Assembly: GCA_030272155.1 (NCBI GenBank)
Contig: CP126199.1
Span: forward strand, 1 to 64,000
DNA from: Tetradesmus obliquus
Lineage: Eukaryota > Chlorophyta > Chlorophyceae > Sphaeropleales > Scenedesmaceae
Reading direction: 5' to 3'
Length of the DNA stretch: 64,000 nt
Below the pieces are notes generated by a model. It saw only the letters and a list, made by a program, of their open reading frames with translations, did no database searches and was not told the DNA's origin. A program made the position numbers and the translations under genes. Position 1 is the first letter of the stretch. Each line of letters starts with the position of its first letter. Positions 35,116 through 45,961 of the stretch are shown in pieces.

Positions 35116-37021
35116 GTTGGTTTTAAAGCTGAGCAGATGTGCATCCAATAAATAATGAAGCTGTGAACATGCGGCTGTGCGTGGGACATGAAAATCGCCC
35201 GCGCCATGAAACTCAGCATGCTTGGTAGGAGGCATGAGCAGAACATGCACACTGTGCACAGTATGCAAGCTGTTGACAGAGAGTTTGCAGCTGCACAGAC
35301 GCTGCTAGGTGTGTGTAACACACAGATTGCAGTCTTTCCGACACGCCATCAGCTCACCGTCGCAGTGGCTGCCACCAGCAGCGGCGCCACGTAGCCGCAG
35401 CTGTACACCAGCAGCAGCACGCCCCCAGCAGCAGGGTTGCCGCTGGTGGAGGCGTAGGCCAGCAGCGAGGCCAGCACAGGCGTGCTGCAGGGCGAAGCGG
35501 CCAGCGCAAACGTGGCGCCTGCCAGGTAAGCAGTCACTGGCGGAGGCAGCCGCGCTGCACGCACGTCGATGTCCACAGACGGCAGCTGCAGCTGCACCAC
35601 CTGTACAGGACACACACAGCAGTCCTCAGGGCACACTCACACGCTTGGCCGCTGTCAATACGACACCACCACATGCCGAGGCAGCATGCTGCTGCCAGAG
35701 ATACTTCTGTCAGCCTGCATGCACAGAACAAGCCGCAGCGCCCACAATGAGATATCCACCTGCCTGCACATCCCCAGCCAGCAGCAACCCTGCAACAATG
35801 TGATGTCCACTGGCAGCAAAAGCGCCCCAGCCAGCGCCAGTGCTGCCGCACCTGCAGCAGGTTGAGCCCCATGAGGATGGCCACCAGCGCCACAGCAGTG
35901 GGCAGCCCGCTGCCAATCTGGCCGTACGCCCGCCCCAGCGCACTGCTGGCTGCCCCCAGCCCTGCTAGGCTGCTGGCCAGGCCCAGGCTGAAGGCTAGGG
36001 CCTGGCTGGGCAGGCGCGAGGAGGCGGGGCGGCCGCTGCTGCTGCTGCCACGCTGCTGCTGCGCTGCTTGCTTTGGTGACACTTCTGTGGCGACGCTGCT
36101 GTGTTGTGCAGCTGGTTGTGATGATGTTCCTCTGCTGCTGCCACTGTCGCCAGGTGCACTGTCACTACTGCTACCTCTGCTGCCTTGCTGCTGCTGCTGC
36201 TGCTGCTTGTAGGCCTCTGCGTAGCCGCCGATGTACCCGATGGTCAGCGGCAGCACCGACAGCGTGCAGGGCGACACACTGGTCAGCAGCCCCGCCAGCA
36301 GCACCACGCCCAGGCTGGCAGGGGACAGGTCTGCTCAGGCAGCCACAGCAGCAGCACCAGCAGGCGGAAGCAGGCGGCAGCAGCAGGTGGCAGCAGCAGG
36401 CGACAACAATGAGGCAGCACAATTGCAGCCACAGGCAGTATATGGAAGCGGGCTGCGCGCCATGAGGCAGGCAGTGCACAGCAGCTGGCAGCTATGCTGC
36501 AGGGCAGATGCTATTCATAGTTAGAAGGCCACAGTTGCCTGCCGCTGCGGCTCGGAGTGTCCGGGTGCTGCACATGTGCAGCATGGTCATACACCCTGAT
36601 AGGACCGTGGATGCAGGACCCAAATGTGTGCATGTGGTGGCGTGCAAGTCAGGTTGCTGCCGCAGGCACCAGCAAGGTCCCGTTGCGCTGCTGCCTGCGC
36701 ACCCGCCCAGCCCCCAGTGAGCTGCCCCGCCACCAGCTGGTCCATCTGCTGGCCCATCTCGTACAGGCCCCTGTCCAGGCTGGAGGTGTAGGCCACAACA
36801 GTGCACATCTGCAGCACACAAGCGCGCAGCTCAGCACAGCTGGGCAAGTCGTCTTGCAGCACTGCCGTGTGCGCCGGTGCTACTGCTGTTGCTGCTGTGG
36901 TTGTGTAAAAGATGCTGCGACATGACTCATAGGCACCTGAACATGAGATACAGCCAATGTCCTTACATCTAGCGCAGAGGCAGCGACGTGACGTTGGCGG
37001 TGTCCTCTGTTCCTTGCGCAT
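34936..37021 (-). CDS. CCDA: Plastid-type cytochrome c biogenesis protein CcdA
   Basis: Polytopic membrane thiol-disulfide transporter that passes reducing power across the thylakoid membrane for c-type cytochrome assembly. Exons in transcription order: up to 36703 (start uncertain, earliest in-frame ATG 37021), 36330-35852, 35600-35358, 35061-34936. The junctions rebuild family order: [55 protein letters not shown] joined to [37 protein letters not shown], and a final membrane segment. Both conserved cysteines (SPCT, SPCS) are present. The loop after the first membrane segment carries a ~65-residue Gln/Ser-rich insertion (36200-36010) absent from typical CcdA. The N-terminal region upstream of GLYEM is not convincing as a transit peptide, so another 5' exon may exist. 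Confidence 0.88.
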
Positions 37022-37261
37022 GCTGTTCTATGCCCCAGCACCTCAGCATGCCTGCAGTGATGAGGTAAGGTAGACTTTGTCAGGCGGTACTGTGGTGATG
37101 CCAGCTTTGACAGGTCTCCACCCAAGTTGCTACCTGTGCTGCATTGTCCTGCAGGCAGAACATGGCTGCAACTGTGTCAGGCTGGCTGTGGACATGGTGG
37201 TGCTCAGGCAATGGTGAGCACACAAGTGAGCTTTAAGGTATTTCTGTTGAGATCTCAAGCA

Positions 37262-37560
37262 TTAAGCGCTTCTAAGGGATGTTTGCCAAACGCACGCATC
37301 GTCAAGCGAATTGATGCGTATGACATAGGGCTTGGGGTCCACGTTTTCAAAGTATGAAGTCTCCCCACGCCCGTCAGACTGCGCAACCAACGAATACTGA
37401 CCGCCTGCACATCTTACATATCGTGTACGCACCGCGGTCTTACTGTACACGATTGTGCTTGTGTTCAACCAAGTGTCTTTCTTGAGCGGGTCACGCAACC
37501 AGTTCACAACACCTTGACACCCTCAACATTCACAAAATCTTTCAAACTCTGCTGACCACC
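37262..37560 (-). pseudogene. Compositionally foreign ORF remnant, family unknown
   Basis: An 81-codon minus-strand frame (37507-37262) with balanced amino-acid use (NWLRDPLKKDTW, SKTAVRTRYVRC, FENVDPKPYVIRINSLDD), near 50% GC and lacking CAG/CTG words, unlike anything around it. Just upstream, another frame reads SLKDFVNVEGVKV and hits a stop next to the start of the first, as if one frameshift split a longer protein. It lies in the spacer between CcdA and the BTB-PHR gene. I do not recognise the family; a decayed transferred gene is one explanation. Confidence 0.35.
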
Positions 37561-37800
37561 ACAGCTGTACTGCGGACGGTGAAGACAGCAGTGGCAGGAA
37601 GGCCAGCAGCACCTACACTGTGAGCTGCTGGCACCATCTGTTGCTGCACAGCTAGGCCAAACCTGGCTTGGTACGGCTATGAACGAGTCACTATAGGAGC
37701 ATACCTGTGACAGGGCAGTAAACTGCTCTTGTGCAACAGCTGCGGCAGTCATTTAGCCCGTGACGACAGCAACTGGGCAGGGCAGCAGCAAATCAGGACC

Positions 37801-40687
37801 ATGGCAGAAGAGGAGCGGTCTGTAAGCCCCTCACTGGCAGTGAAACGGTCGCAGCAGCGGCCACGTCAAGCAGCAGAGGCAGCAGCATTAGCAGCTTCAG
37901 GTGCAGGCGGCAGCAGCTCCAGCAGCAGCACTCACCAGGCAGCCAACCATGCAGCTAGCGGCAACAGGCTCGGGCCAGCAGGCAACAGCGCCAACAACCC
38001 AGGAGCGGCAACCGCAGCAGCAGCAGCAGCAGCGACTACGTTGCTGCTACAGCAGCGGCAGCCACAATCACAGCAGGGCCAGAGCAGCGGGCGCGCCTCG
38101 CCTGACAGCAGAGGCAGCAGCGGGCTGTCGCCGGCAGTGGCGCTGTTCCAGGGCGGCGTGGCCAGCATGCAGGCGCTGCTGGACACGCTGCTGGCCTCCG
38201 CACAGGCTGAGCAGCAGCAGCTGGAGGCGGCTCGCCAGCAGCTGGAGGCAGACAGGGCAGCCTTTGAGCAGGAGACGGCAGCAGTGCAGGTGAGTTGTTG
38301 GCCTGCCAATGAACCGCCCATGCTGCAGCAGCGTTGCTGTGATGCTGTGATTGCTGCGCTGGCCAGACAGGCGCTGCATTCCGCCTGCAGCTGGCGCCTT
38401 ACACTTGGTCAAGCATTGGACTTCGCACTGCATGGCAATCAATCTGTGCTGTGGCGCCACCACACACGCGCCTGCTGTGCCGCGCAGGCCGTGTTCACCG
38501 ACAGCGACCAGGTGCTGCTTAATGTGGGCGGCACGTGCTTCACCACCACCGTCAGCACGCTGCGCAGCGCGCCCAGCCCCAGCCTGTTCGCGGCCATGTT
38601 CAGCGGCCGCCATGCAGTGGTGCGCGGACCCGACGGCGCAGTGTTCATAGACAGGTGCGGCCGCCTGCAGCATGCGCATGCACAGCTGCAGCTGTGCGCA
38701 CTGCAAGCATTGGAGGTCACAGGAACAGCCTGCTGTTCTGCTGTGTGTTGTCAATCCCAGTCACAGCAGCGACAGGCTGCTGCGTCTGACAGGCTGCCTG
38801 CCCGGTATCACTCGCATACCTGACTGCCTGCTGCTCTGCTGATGGTTGTGTGTCACCAGGGATGGGCGCCACTTTGGCGACGTGCTCAACTACCTGCGCA
38901 CGCAGCAGCTGGCATACCCGCACGACGGCAGCGACTTCAAGTGAGCTCGTCAGCAGCAGCAGCACAGCCCCCACGGCAGCAGTGCCAGCAACAGCTGGTG
39001 TGAGGCACATACACCAAGTTGCTTCATTGTGCTTGCCACGGGCTCCTTGGTCAGCAGATGTTGCGCAGTAGACATTCAAGTGCCTGCATCACCTGCGGAA
39101 GCATGATCTAGTGGGTTGTGCGTCATGTTGATGTTCCCAGCCCTGCTGCCGGCTGTCTTTCCCCCTTGCCTCCCCCCAGGTACCTGCTGGAGCTGCGTGC
39201 GGAGGCGGAGTACTACGGCCTGCTGGGGCTGACACGCCTCCTCGACAGGTGGGCTGCGGCCAGGGCTGGCACGGACCTGGTTGCAATGCGTCAGTGCAGT
39301 GCTGCGGCGTGGAGCATGAACCCTGGCAGGCACTGCTCCTCCAGGCTTGCGCAGCCGGGGCAACGGCCCTGCTGCTGGCTGGTGGCACATACAAGCTGGC
39401 CACCTGTGCCTGCAGCTAGTCAGCGCACTGCACTGCATACAGCTGTGTACCTCGCGTGCAGCAGCTGAAAAGTGCCTCTGCATGTGCGCCGCGTGTGCTG
39501 CGCTGTGCAGGTACCCATGGGGGCTGACGCGCGTGGTGCGCGGCCTGCTGCGCAGCACGGAGGACACCTGGTGAGTGTGGTTGAGGCATGTACAGGGCCT
39601 GCCGAGGGCTGTTCAGGGTGTGCAGGCAGCGCACAACAGCCTCGGCACACTGCTGCTGTAATGTTTAACATGTCGTGCAGCTCAATAAAGCAAACATTTC
39701 GTTGCCCATGTAAGCAAGGAGGCTGCCAGCCTGTGCTCCTGTGTGGCGTGTGCAGTGTTGGCTGGCACCCTGCTGACAGCACTTCGCGACCTGCACCTGC
39801 CCTGCACCCCCCCCCCCCCCCCGCTCCCCCCCCCCCTTCCTGCATCCCCACCTGCAGGGTGTACGAGGACGGCCCCGACGAGGTGGTGCTGACCGTGGAC
39901 GCGCCCGTGCAGCTGCTGGGCGTGGGCCTGGCGGGCAGCGACGCGGGCTACACGGCCACGCTGCAGGTGCTGCAGGTGGCTGAGGACTTCAGCGAGGAGG
40001 TGAGGCGGGGGCTGGCAGGGCAGCAGCAGCAGCAGCAGCAGCACGCAGCGCCTGTAGCATCAGCCACATGACAGCACCATAGCCTGTGTGGGAGCTTGCT
40101 GCAACGGGCCAGCTTGCATCAACATCCTCGTCCCTGCACCAACCCCGTGCATGCCGCGCGGCTGCCGCAGGTGGCGTCGCTGGGTGGTGCCGCGCAGAGC
40201 TTCACCAAGGCTGACGGGCCCGTGGTGCGGCTGATGCTGGCCGACCCTGTGCTGCTGCTGCCCGGGCGCTACTACATGCTGAGCGTGCTGGTCAAGGGCA
40301 GCGAGAGCTACTGCTGCGAGGACTGCATGGAGAGCGTGGTGGCGGGCGGCGTCACGCTGAGCTTCCAGTGAGTGGGGGAGAGGAAGGGGGGTACACATGC
40401 ATGGTCCAGCTTTGGTGGAGTGCAGCAGGCCGCTGTGTGATCAGCAGTGGGTGCAGCACATTGCTTCGCTGGCAGGATGCTCTTCGTGCCGTTGCATGTT
40501 GCTGCTGCAAGCGCCTGTGTGCGCCTTGACTGTGCTGCTGAGCCACCTTGGCACCAGAGCATGTGGGTGCACCTTCGCAGCACAGCAGGTGCTAGGTCGC
40601 ACTGTGACAACAACGGTAAGGCTGCTTCCAACATCCACACCTGCATCACAGTGACCATGTGCTGCTGCTGCTGCTGCTGCTGCTGCT

Positions 40688-40725
<38 letters not shown>

Positions 40726-40817
40726 CCTGCAGGTGCTGGGAGTCGCCCAACGGCACGTCTGAATCCAGGGGCCAGTTCCCTGAGCTGTACATCCGCGCCA
40801 TCAACAGCAGCAGCTAG
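37801..40817 (+). CDS. BTB (KCTD-type) and PHR domain protein
   Basis: Eight exons (37801-38289, 38488-38654, 38860-38940, 39180-39248, 39511-39570, 39858-39999, 40171-40367, 40733-40817) give 429 aa. The first ~130 residues are low-complexity Ser/Ala/Gln, then a short coiled coil (AEQQQLEAARQQLEADRAAF). A potassium-channel-tetramerisation-type BTB domain follows (about 170-250: VLLNVGGTCFTTTVSTL, FIDRDGRHFGDVLNYLR). The C-terminal half is a PHR-like beta-sandwich (about 280-425: VLTVDAPVQLLGVGLAG, FTKADGPVVRLMLADPVLLL, GRYYMLSVLVKG). In animals BTB-PHR proteins are cullin-3 substrate adaptors; here KCTD-type BTB with PHR and no BACK domain is seen. A ubiquitin-ligase adaptor role is inference. 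TGTAA at 40969. Confidence 0.87.
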
Positions 40818-41745
40818 GGAGGCATGCAACAACTGTAGCAGGTGCATGTAGACACACGCTTGATGGTTCTAGAACATGGGCGGCAGGTAGAGGTGCTGGC
40901 GGCATTTGGGAGAGGTGTGCAAAATACATGTTTGTGTCTTGCGTGCAACCAATGTATTCTTTCAGAGCTGTAAACAGCAGCAGTGGGGGTTGGAGCGCAG
41001 CAGCATGTTTATACGTTGGTTTCCAGTGACATGTGCATGGCTGTTTGAGTGTTTGAACGAGGCGGGATATCCCATCGCGATGGGCATGAAAGGATCCACT
41101 CTGCAGGCCATATGGGATGCACAGCTGATTGTGCATGAGATATAATGCCACTATGGAACTGTGGACAGTCATTTATGTGTCTCCTGATCAAGTGCAGTGC
41201 CTGCTGTGCAAAAGACCATGCAATTGCTGGTACCTGTGCTGCACAGGTGCCTGTGCCGCACCAGTGCTGTGCTCAGACTGAGCATGGTCCAGCCTGGACC
41301 GGGCTGTGCTTGCCGACCAGCAGCTCCAGTCTGGTGGGTGTATGATGCCCCTGGTTTTCGTTTGAAGTTACAACCAGGTAGCATGGCAGCAACGTTCAGT
41401 GCCAGTGCACGGCTTGGTATGGGTGTGGTGTGCTGTTGTGAGGTACTGCAGTACTGCCTTGACATGTGATCGCAGGTGTGGTACTTGTCAAAACAAGTCG
41501 CAAATCTGCATTTTACGCCCTCTGGTTTGCGCTTTGTGGAGTTTGCTGAGTCATAGCTGTGCGGTGACTGATTAGGGTTGCGGTGATTGTGAAAGGACAC
41601 AGTCTGGCGCATTCGCCTTGGGGAGTTCGTTCTGGAGGGTTACAAGACTGACGTTGACAACTGCATCTGTGTCTGGTTTGTTCTACTTATCCACACATCA
41701 CCTCAGCTCGTTCTGCTCCCCGCGCCTGATCCTTGCACCAGTAGC
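40818..41745. other. Intergenic spacer BTB-PHR / VHS-GAT
   Basis: Contains the BTB-PHR 3' UTR and the next promoter. No gene, RNA or repeat is recognised. Confidence 0.5.
40969..40973 (+). promoter_or_regulatory. TGTAA poly(A) signal of the BTB-PHR gene
   Basis: TGTAA 152 nt after the stop. Confidence 0.5.
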
Positions 41746-44700
41746 ATGAAAGCTATAAGCAACGCCCTTAAGGGCGTCACGTACCACAATCCGCAATGGG
41801 GAGAGAGCCTCTACGAGCTGTGCAGGAGGGCAACCTCTCGCCACATCGACAGACCGGACGAGATCATCAACCAGCAGGCAAGCGCAGCAAAGAGCAGGCT
41901 TCATGAATTTCAAACATACTGATCATTTCCTGGGAAATGCTGTACGGGGTACTTGAGGTCTCAGGCCTCCATTGTAGTTTCCTCACGCACACAACTCACT
42001 TGCCTGCAGGTTGTGTACATGATCAACTCAGAGATGCACGCCCCCTTCGCAGCAAAGGTGAGAACACGACTGCTGGGTGCCTGTGGCCAGCTGCTGCTGG
42101 GTATACCATGGACCCTCAAGTGAGATGACTGTGGCTGTATCGCGTGCCGCTGCTGCTGCAGGATGCATGCACCTGCCTGAAGCGTCGCCTGCAGATGGAC
42201 CACCCTCAGAAACAGTACCTGGCAATCATTCTTACCAGCAAGGTGAGCACAAGCACAGCAGCTGCAAGCGCGGGGTGTGCCTGCATGCACACATCTGCTG
42301 CGCAGGCAGCAGGAGCCCATGGCCAGGCCTGTACCCACACGCCGTGACAGCAGCAGCGGAAGCCACAGTGCATGCATACTCTGGCATGTGCATGTGCGCT
42401 ACACTGTGCATGCAGCAGCGCCTGTACCATGCGCCTGTACCATGCGCCTGTACCATATGCGCAGCAGACATGCACCACTCCAATGCATTGCAGCCACATC
42501 AGGATTGTTATCAAACACACCCATCTGTTGGACAGCCTTTACTCCGGCAGCACCCCAAGCAGTGCACTATGCAGCCGCTCACTCCCACTGCCTGCACCCG
42601 CGCCGCCCGCTGCAGGTGCTGCAGGATTGCCACGCCGCGCTGGGCCCCTACCAGGGCGAGCTGCTGCAGGAGGTGGCCTACATCCTGCGCACAGCACGCA
42701 GCAGCAGCCCCGCAGCGGCGCGCACGCGCCAGGTGGCCATGGACGTGCTGCGCCACTTTGGCAGCGCCGGGGGTGACGCGTACCGCGTTGCGCGCCAGCA
42801 GGGCGGCGCGCCCGCGGGGGCACGGCCGGAGAGTGTGGTGAACAGGGACCCAGGTGCGGCAGCAGCAGCAGTAGTAGCTGTAATGCGCAGTGAGCAGGTG
42901 CAGCAGCATGTAGGATGCAGCAGGATGGCGCTGCTCTTTTGCCATAAGCTGTGTGTCAGTGTGGTGTCCTGCTCTGGGCATGGCAATCAGCTGCATCGCA
43001 ACCTTGTGTCCAACCCCACCGTGGCCCGGCTATGAACATATGCCGCGCATCTCGCTGGTTGTATGTTGCTGCCGCTCCCATGCTGCATTGCTGCACCTGC
43101 AGCTGCTGTCGCTGCTGAGCGTGCGTCGCTGCTGGACGAGATCCGGCGCATGGTGGAGCAGGCCGGGGCCAGCACGGAGATCCTGAACGAGCTCATCCTC
43201 AACAAGGAGCAGGTGGGCGGCTGGTGGAGGCGCAGCCTGAGCAGGGCTGCTTGGGCTGCTGGGGGCAGCCTCAAGTGAGGGCTTCGGGACTGCTTGCTGC
43301 GCAGTCTATGAATGCTGGGTTCTGGATGGTTGAATGTGCCCTGGCAGCGCTCCTCTGGCCTCTATCAAGCGTGCAGCAGCAAGGTCCCCAGCCCCTGTGT
43401 GCTGCCACCGCGCCTCACGCCACCTGCCCTGCTGCTGCCTGCCGTGCGTGCTGCAGCCTGGCGGCCCCGGCGCTGCGTCCTCCTCCAGTGAGAGCGTGGG
43501 CCTGCGCAAGGAGCTGCTGGCTGACGTGGCTGAGCTGCGGCGGCTGTTTGACCTGTACATGGGCCAGCTGGCGGCACTGTCCGGGCCTGACGCGGAGGCT
43601 GCCATGAAGGCGGCGCTGGAGGCGGTGGACCAGCTGGACGGCGCACTGTCCCTGGAGAAGGTGCGGGGGGGGGGGGGGGGGGGCTGTTTGGTGCTGAGTT
43701 GGGTGCTGTTTTCTCAGGTGCTGTCGCTGGAGAAGGTGCGGCGCTGTTGTTGAGTGCTGGGTTGGGTGCTGTGTTTTAGCTGCTGTCGCTGGAGAAGGTG
43801 CGTGGTGCTGTATGGCAAGGGGCTGGCACTGGGCTGGGCTGGCGGTGCCCGTGGTGGCTGTGCTGCTGTCTGCTAGCATCCATAACAAAGTTGCATGTTC
43901 CATCTGTTGTGTGCGGCTGATGGTGGGCGCAACACCTGCCACGTGTTGTGGAGCACGCAGTTGTCTTGACCCATTGCTTATGCTGCCTGTCCACCTGGCT
44001 GCGTGGCCCTCACCTGTGCTGTTGCTGTGCTGCTGCTGTGCTGCTGCTGTGCAGGATGTGGATGCTGAGCTGAAGGACCTGGCCAGCAAGGGGCAGCTGC
44101 CGCCACCAGCAGCAGCTGCAGATGCGGGGGCACCAGCTGCTGCAGCAGATGGCGCAGGCAGCAGCGCAGCAGCAGCGGCAGCAGCAGATGAGGTTGCTGC
44201 GCGTGTGCAGTCGGTGAACTTGATAGACTTGGATGATGAGCCAACACCAGCAGCTGCTGCAGCGCCAGCAGCAGCAGCGGCGGCAGGGCCAGTCGACCCC
44301 TTTGCACCACCCGCGCCACCAGCAGCAGCAGGGCTAGCAGCAGCAGCAGCAGCGCTAGATCCGTTCGCCCCTGCCCCTGCAGCATCAGTACCGGACCCCT
44401 TCGCGCCAGCAGCAGTGGACCATGCAGACCCATTCGCAGCGCTGGCTGCAGCACCTCTGTCCAGCGCGCCTGCTGCACAGCAACAGCAGCCGTACCCGCA
44501 GCCCTTCCCGCAGCCAGCAGCGCAGCAGGCGTTTGGTCAGCCTGCTGCAGCCGCTGCTGATCCTTTTGCGGACCCGGGGCCTGCCTGGGGAGCAGCGCCA
44601 GCTAGCAACACACCAGCAGCAGCAGCACCAGGCCAGCCCTTCCCAGGCAGCTTACCACAGCAGCAGCAGCAGCAGCAGCAGCAACCGTCGCTGCAGCAGC

Positions 44701-45690
44701 AGCAATCCTTTGGTGGCATTTCAGCAGGCGCAGGCTCAGCTGGTGGTGCAAGCAGCTTGCCCACAAGCGGCGGCGGCAGCAGCAGCGCAGGACCCACGGG
44801 CGGCGGCGCAGCGCCTGGTGGCTTCCAGCCAGCGGCTGCTGCTGGCGCGCCTGGCGGCTACCTGCCATCAGCAGCTGCACCGGGGCCCTATGGTGGTGCC
44901 CCAGTGACGCCTGGCTATGGCGGCGGCTTCAGTGTGGTGCCCCCTCTAGGCCAAGGCATGCCGGGGCAGGGCATGCCAGGGCAGGGAATGATGGGCGCAC
45001 CGTACAGCTATGGCATGCAGCCGATGCAGCAGCAGATGCCCGGGCCATACGGCATGCCCGGCCCCTATGCAGGCATGACGGGCGGTGCCCCCATGTACAT
45101 GCAGCAGCCCACAGGCGGCCCCAGCCCATACGGCCAGCAGATGATGCCGCCCGCCACAAGTGCCTACCCAGGCGTGCCGGCACCCTACCCCAGCCCCTAC
45201 CCACAGCAGCAGCAGCAGCAGCCGGCTGGCTATGGTGCGCTGCCACCAGTGCAGGCGCCAAGTGGCGGCGGCAGCGAGCAGGCTGTGCTGAGCCCCACCA
45301 ACCCTTTTGCTAGTGTGGCTCCAGCACCCGCAGCTGGTGGTGTGGCCAACCCCTTCGGGCCAGCAGCGGGCTCTGCTGGCGGCGCTGCTGCTGCTGCCAA
45401 CGTGGAGCAGGAGTGGAACACCTTCTTCAGCGACAGGTGCGGGGATTGGGTGGCGGTACGCAGCAACACAACAAGCATGCGGCTTGCAGCGTTGCAGCAG
45501 AGCAGGCGGAGGATGGTGCTGCACAGCGGCATTTCGAGGCTGTGCTGCTTGTCACGACAATTTGTTGTTACTTTGTGACTGGCAATGTTGTAATGGTCTG
45601 CTGACTGTGCTTTGCTGCTGCTGTTGCTGCTGCCACTCCGCTGCTGCTGCTGCGGCTGTGTGCAGGCCTGGTGTGGCAGCAGGCAAGTGA
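41746..45690 (+). CDS. VHS-GAT endosomal adaptor (TOM1-like)
   Basis: Eight exons (41746-41877, 42010-42057, 42162-42242, 42616-42853, 43103-43212, 43457-43660, 44055-45436, 45666-45690) give 739 aa. Residues ~1-150 form a divergent VHS/ENTH-like superhelix (MKAISNALKG, EIINQQVVYMINSEMHAPFA, AYILRTARSS). A GAT-like three-helix bundle spans ~200-300 (SLLDEIRRMVEQAGAS, LLADVAELRRLFDLYMGQLA, ALEAVDQLDG, DVDAELKDLA). The long tail has LIDLDDEP (clathrin-box/acidic type), five DPF tripeptides (AP-2 ear-type ligands), two NPF tripeptides (EH-domain ligands) and a Gly/Pro/Met/Tyr-rich stretch. Plant TOL proteins of this layout feed ubiquitinated cargo into multivesicular bodies. Intron 1 uses a GC donor (CAG|GCAAGC). 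Intron 6 has exon-like duplications. TGTAA at 45957. Confidence 0.85.
43661..44054 (+). other. Intron 6 with G-run and duplicated exon ends
   Basis: After the donor GTGCG the intron runs into a tract of about 20 G. It then holds two 18-nt segments, 43718-43735 and 43780-43797, coding VLSLEK and LLSLEK in frame. Each is preceded by AG and followed by GTGCG, copying the last six codons of exon 6 (ALSLEK). They may be phase-0 microexons or decoys. Confidence 0.75.
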
Positions 45691-45816
45691 GCAAATTGCC
45701 AGTCGGGATCGGTAGCAGGAGCAGCAGCAGACCGGCTGCTGCAGATGGGCCAGGCTGGACCCTGCCGGTGCGGTTTGCAGTAACAGCTGCACGCCTACAT
45801 GCCGCTGGTCAGCCAG

Positions 45817-45875
45817 AGGTGCATGTGCTGCGTGGAGGTGCATGTGCTGCGTGGAGGTGCATGTGCTGCGTGGAG
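45817..45875. repeat. 19-bp tandem repeat, 3 copies
   Basis: GGAGGTGCATGTGCTGCGT repeated three times in the 3' UTR of the VHS-GAT gene. Confidence 0.9.
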
Positions 45876-45956
45876 GTGGCCGCAGCCGCTTTGCGGCACT
45901 GCCAAGTGTGGCGCAGTCACGGCGAATGACGGTCATTCATGCCATCTATGTTGTGC

Positions 45957-45961
45957 TGTAA
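45957..45961 (+). promoter_or_regulatory. TGTAA poly(A) signal of the VHS-GAT gene
   Basis: TGTAA 267 nt after the stop; a plausible 3' end. Confidence 0.45.
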
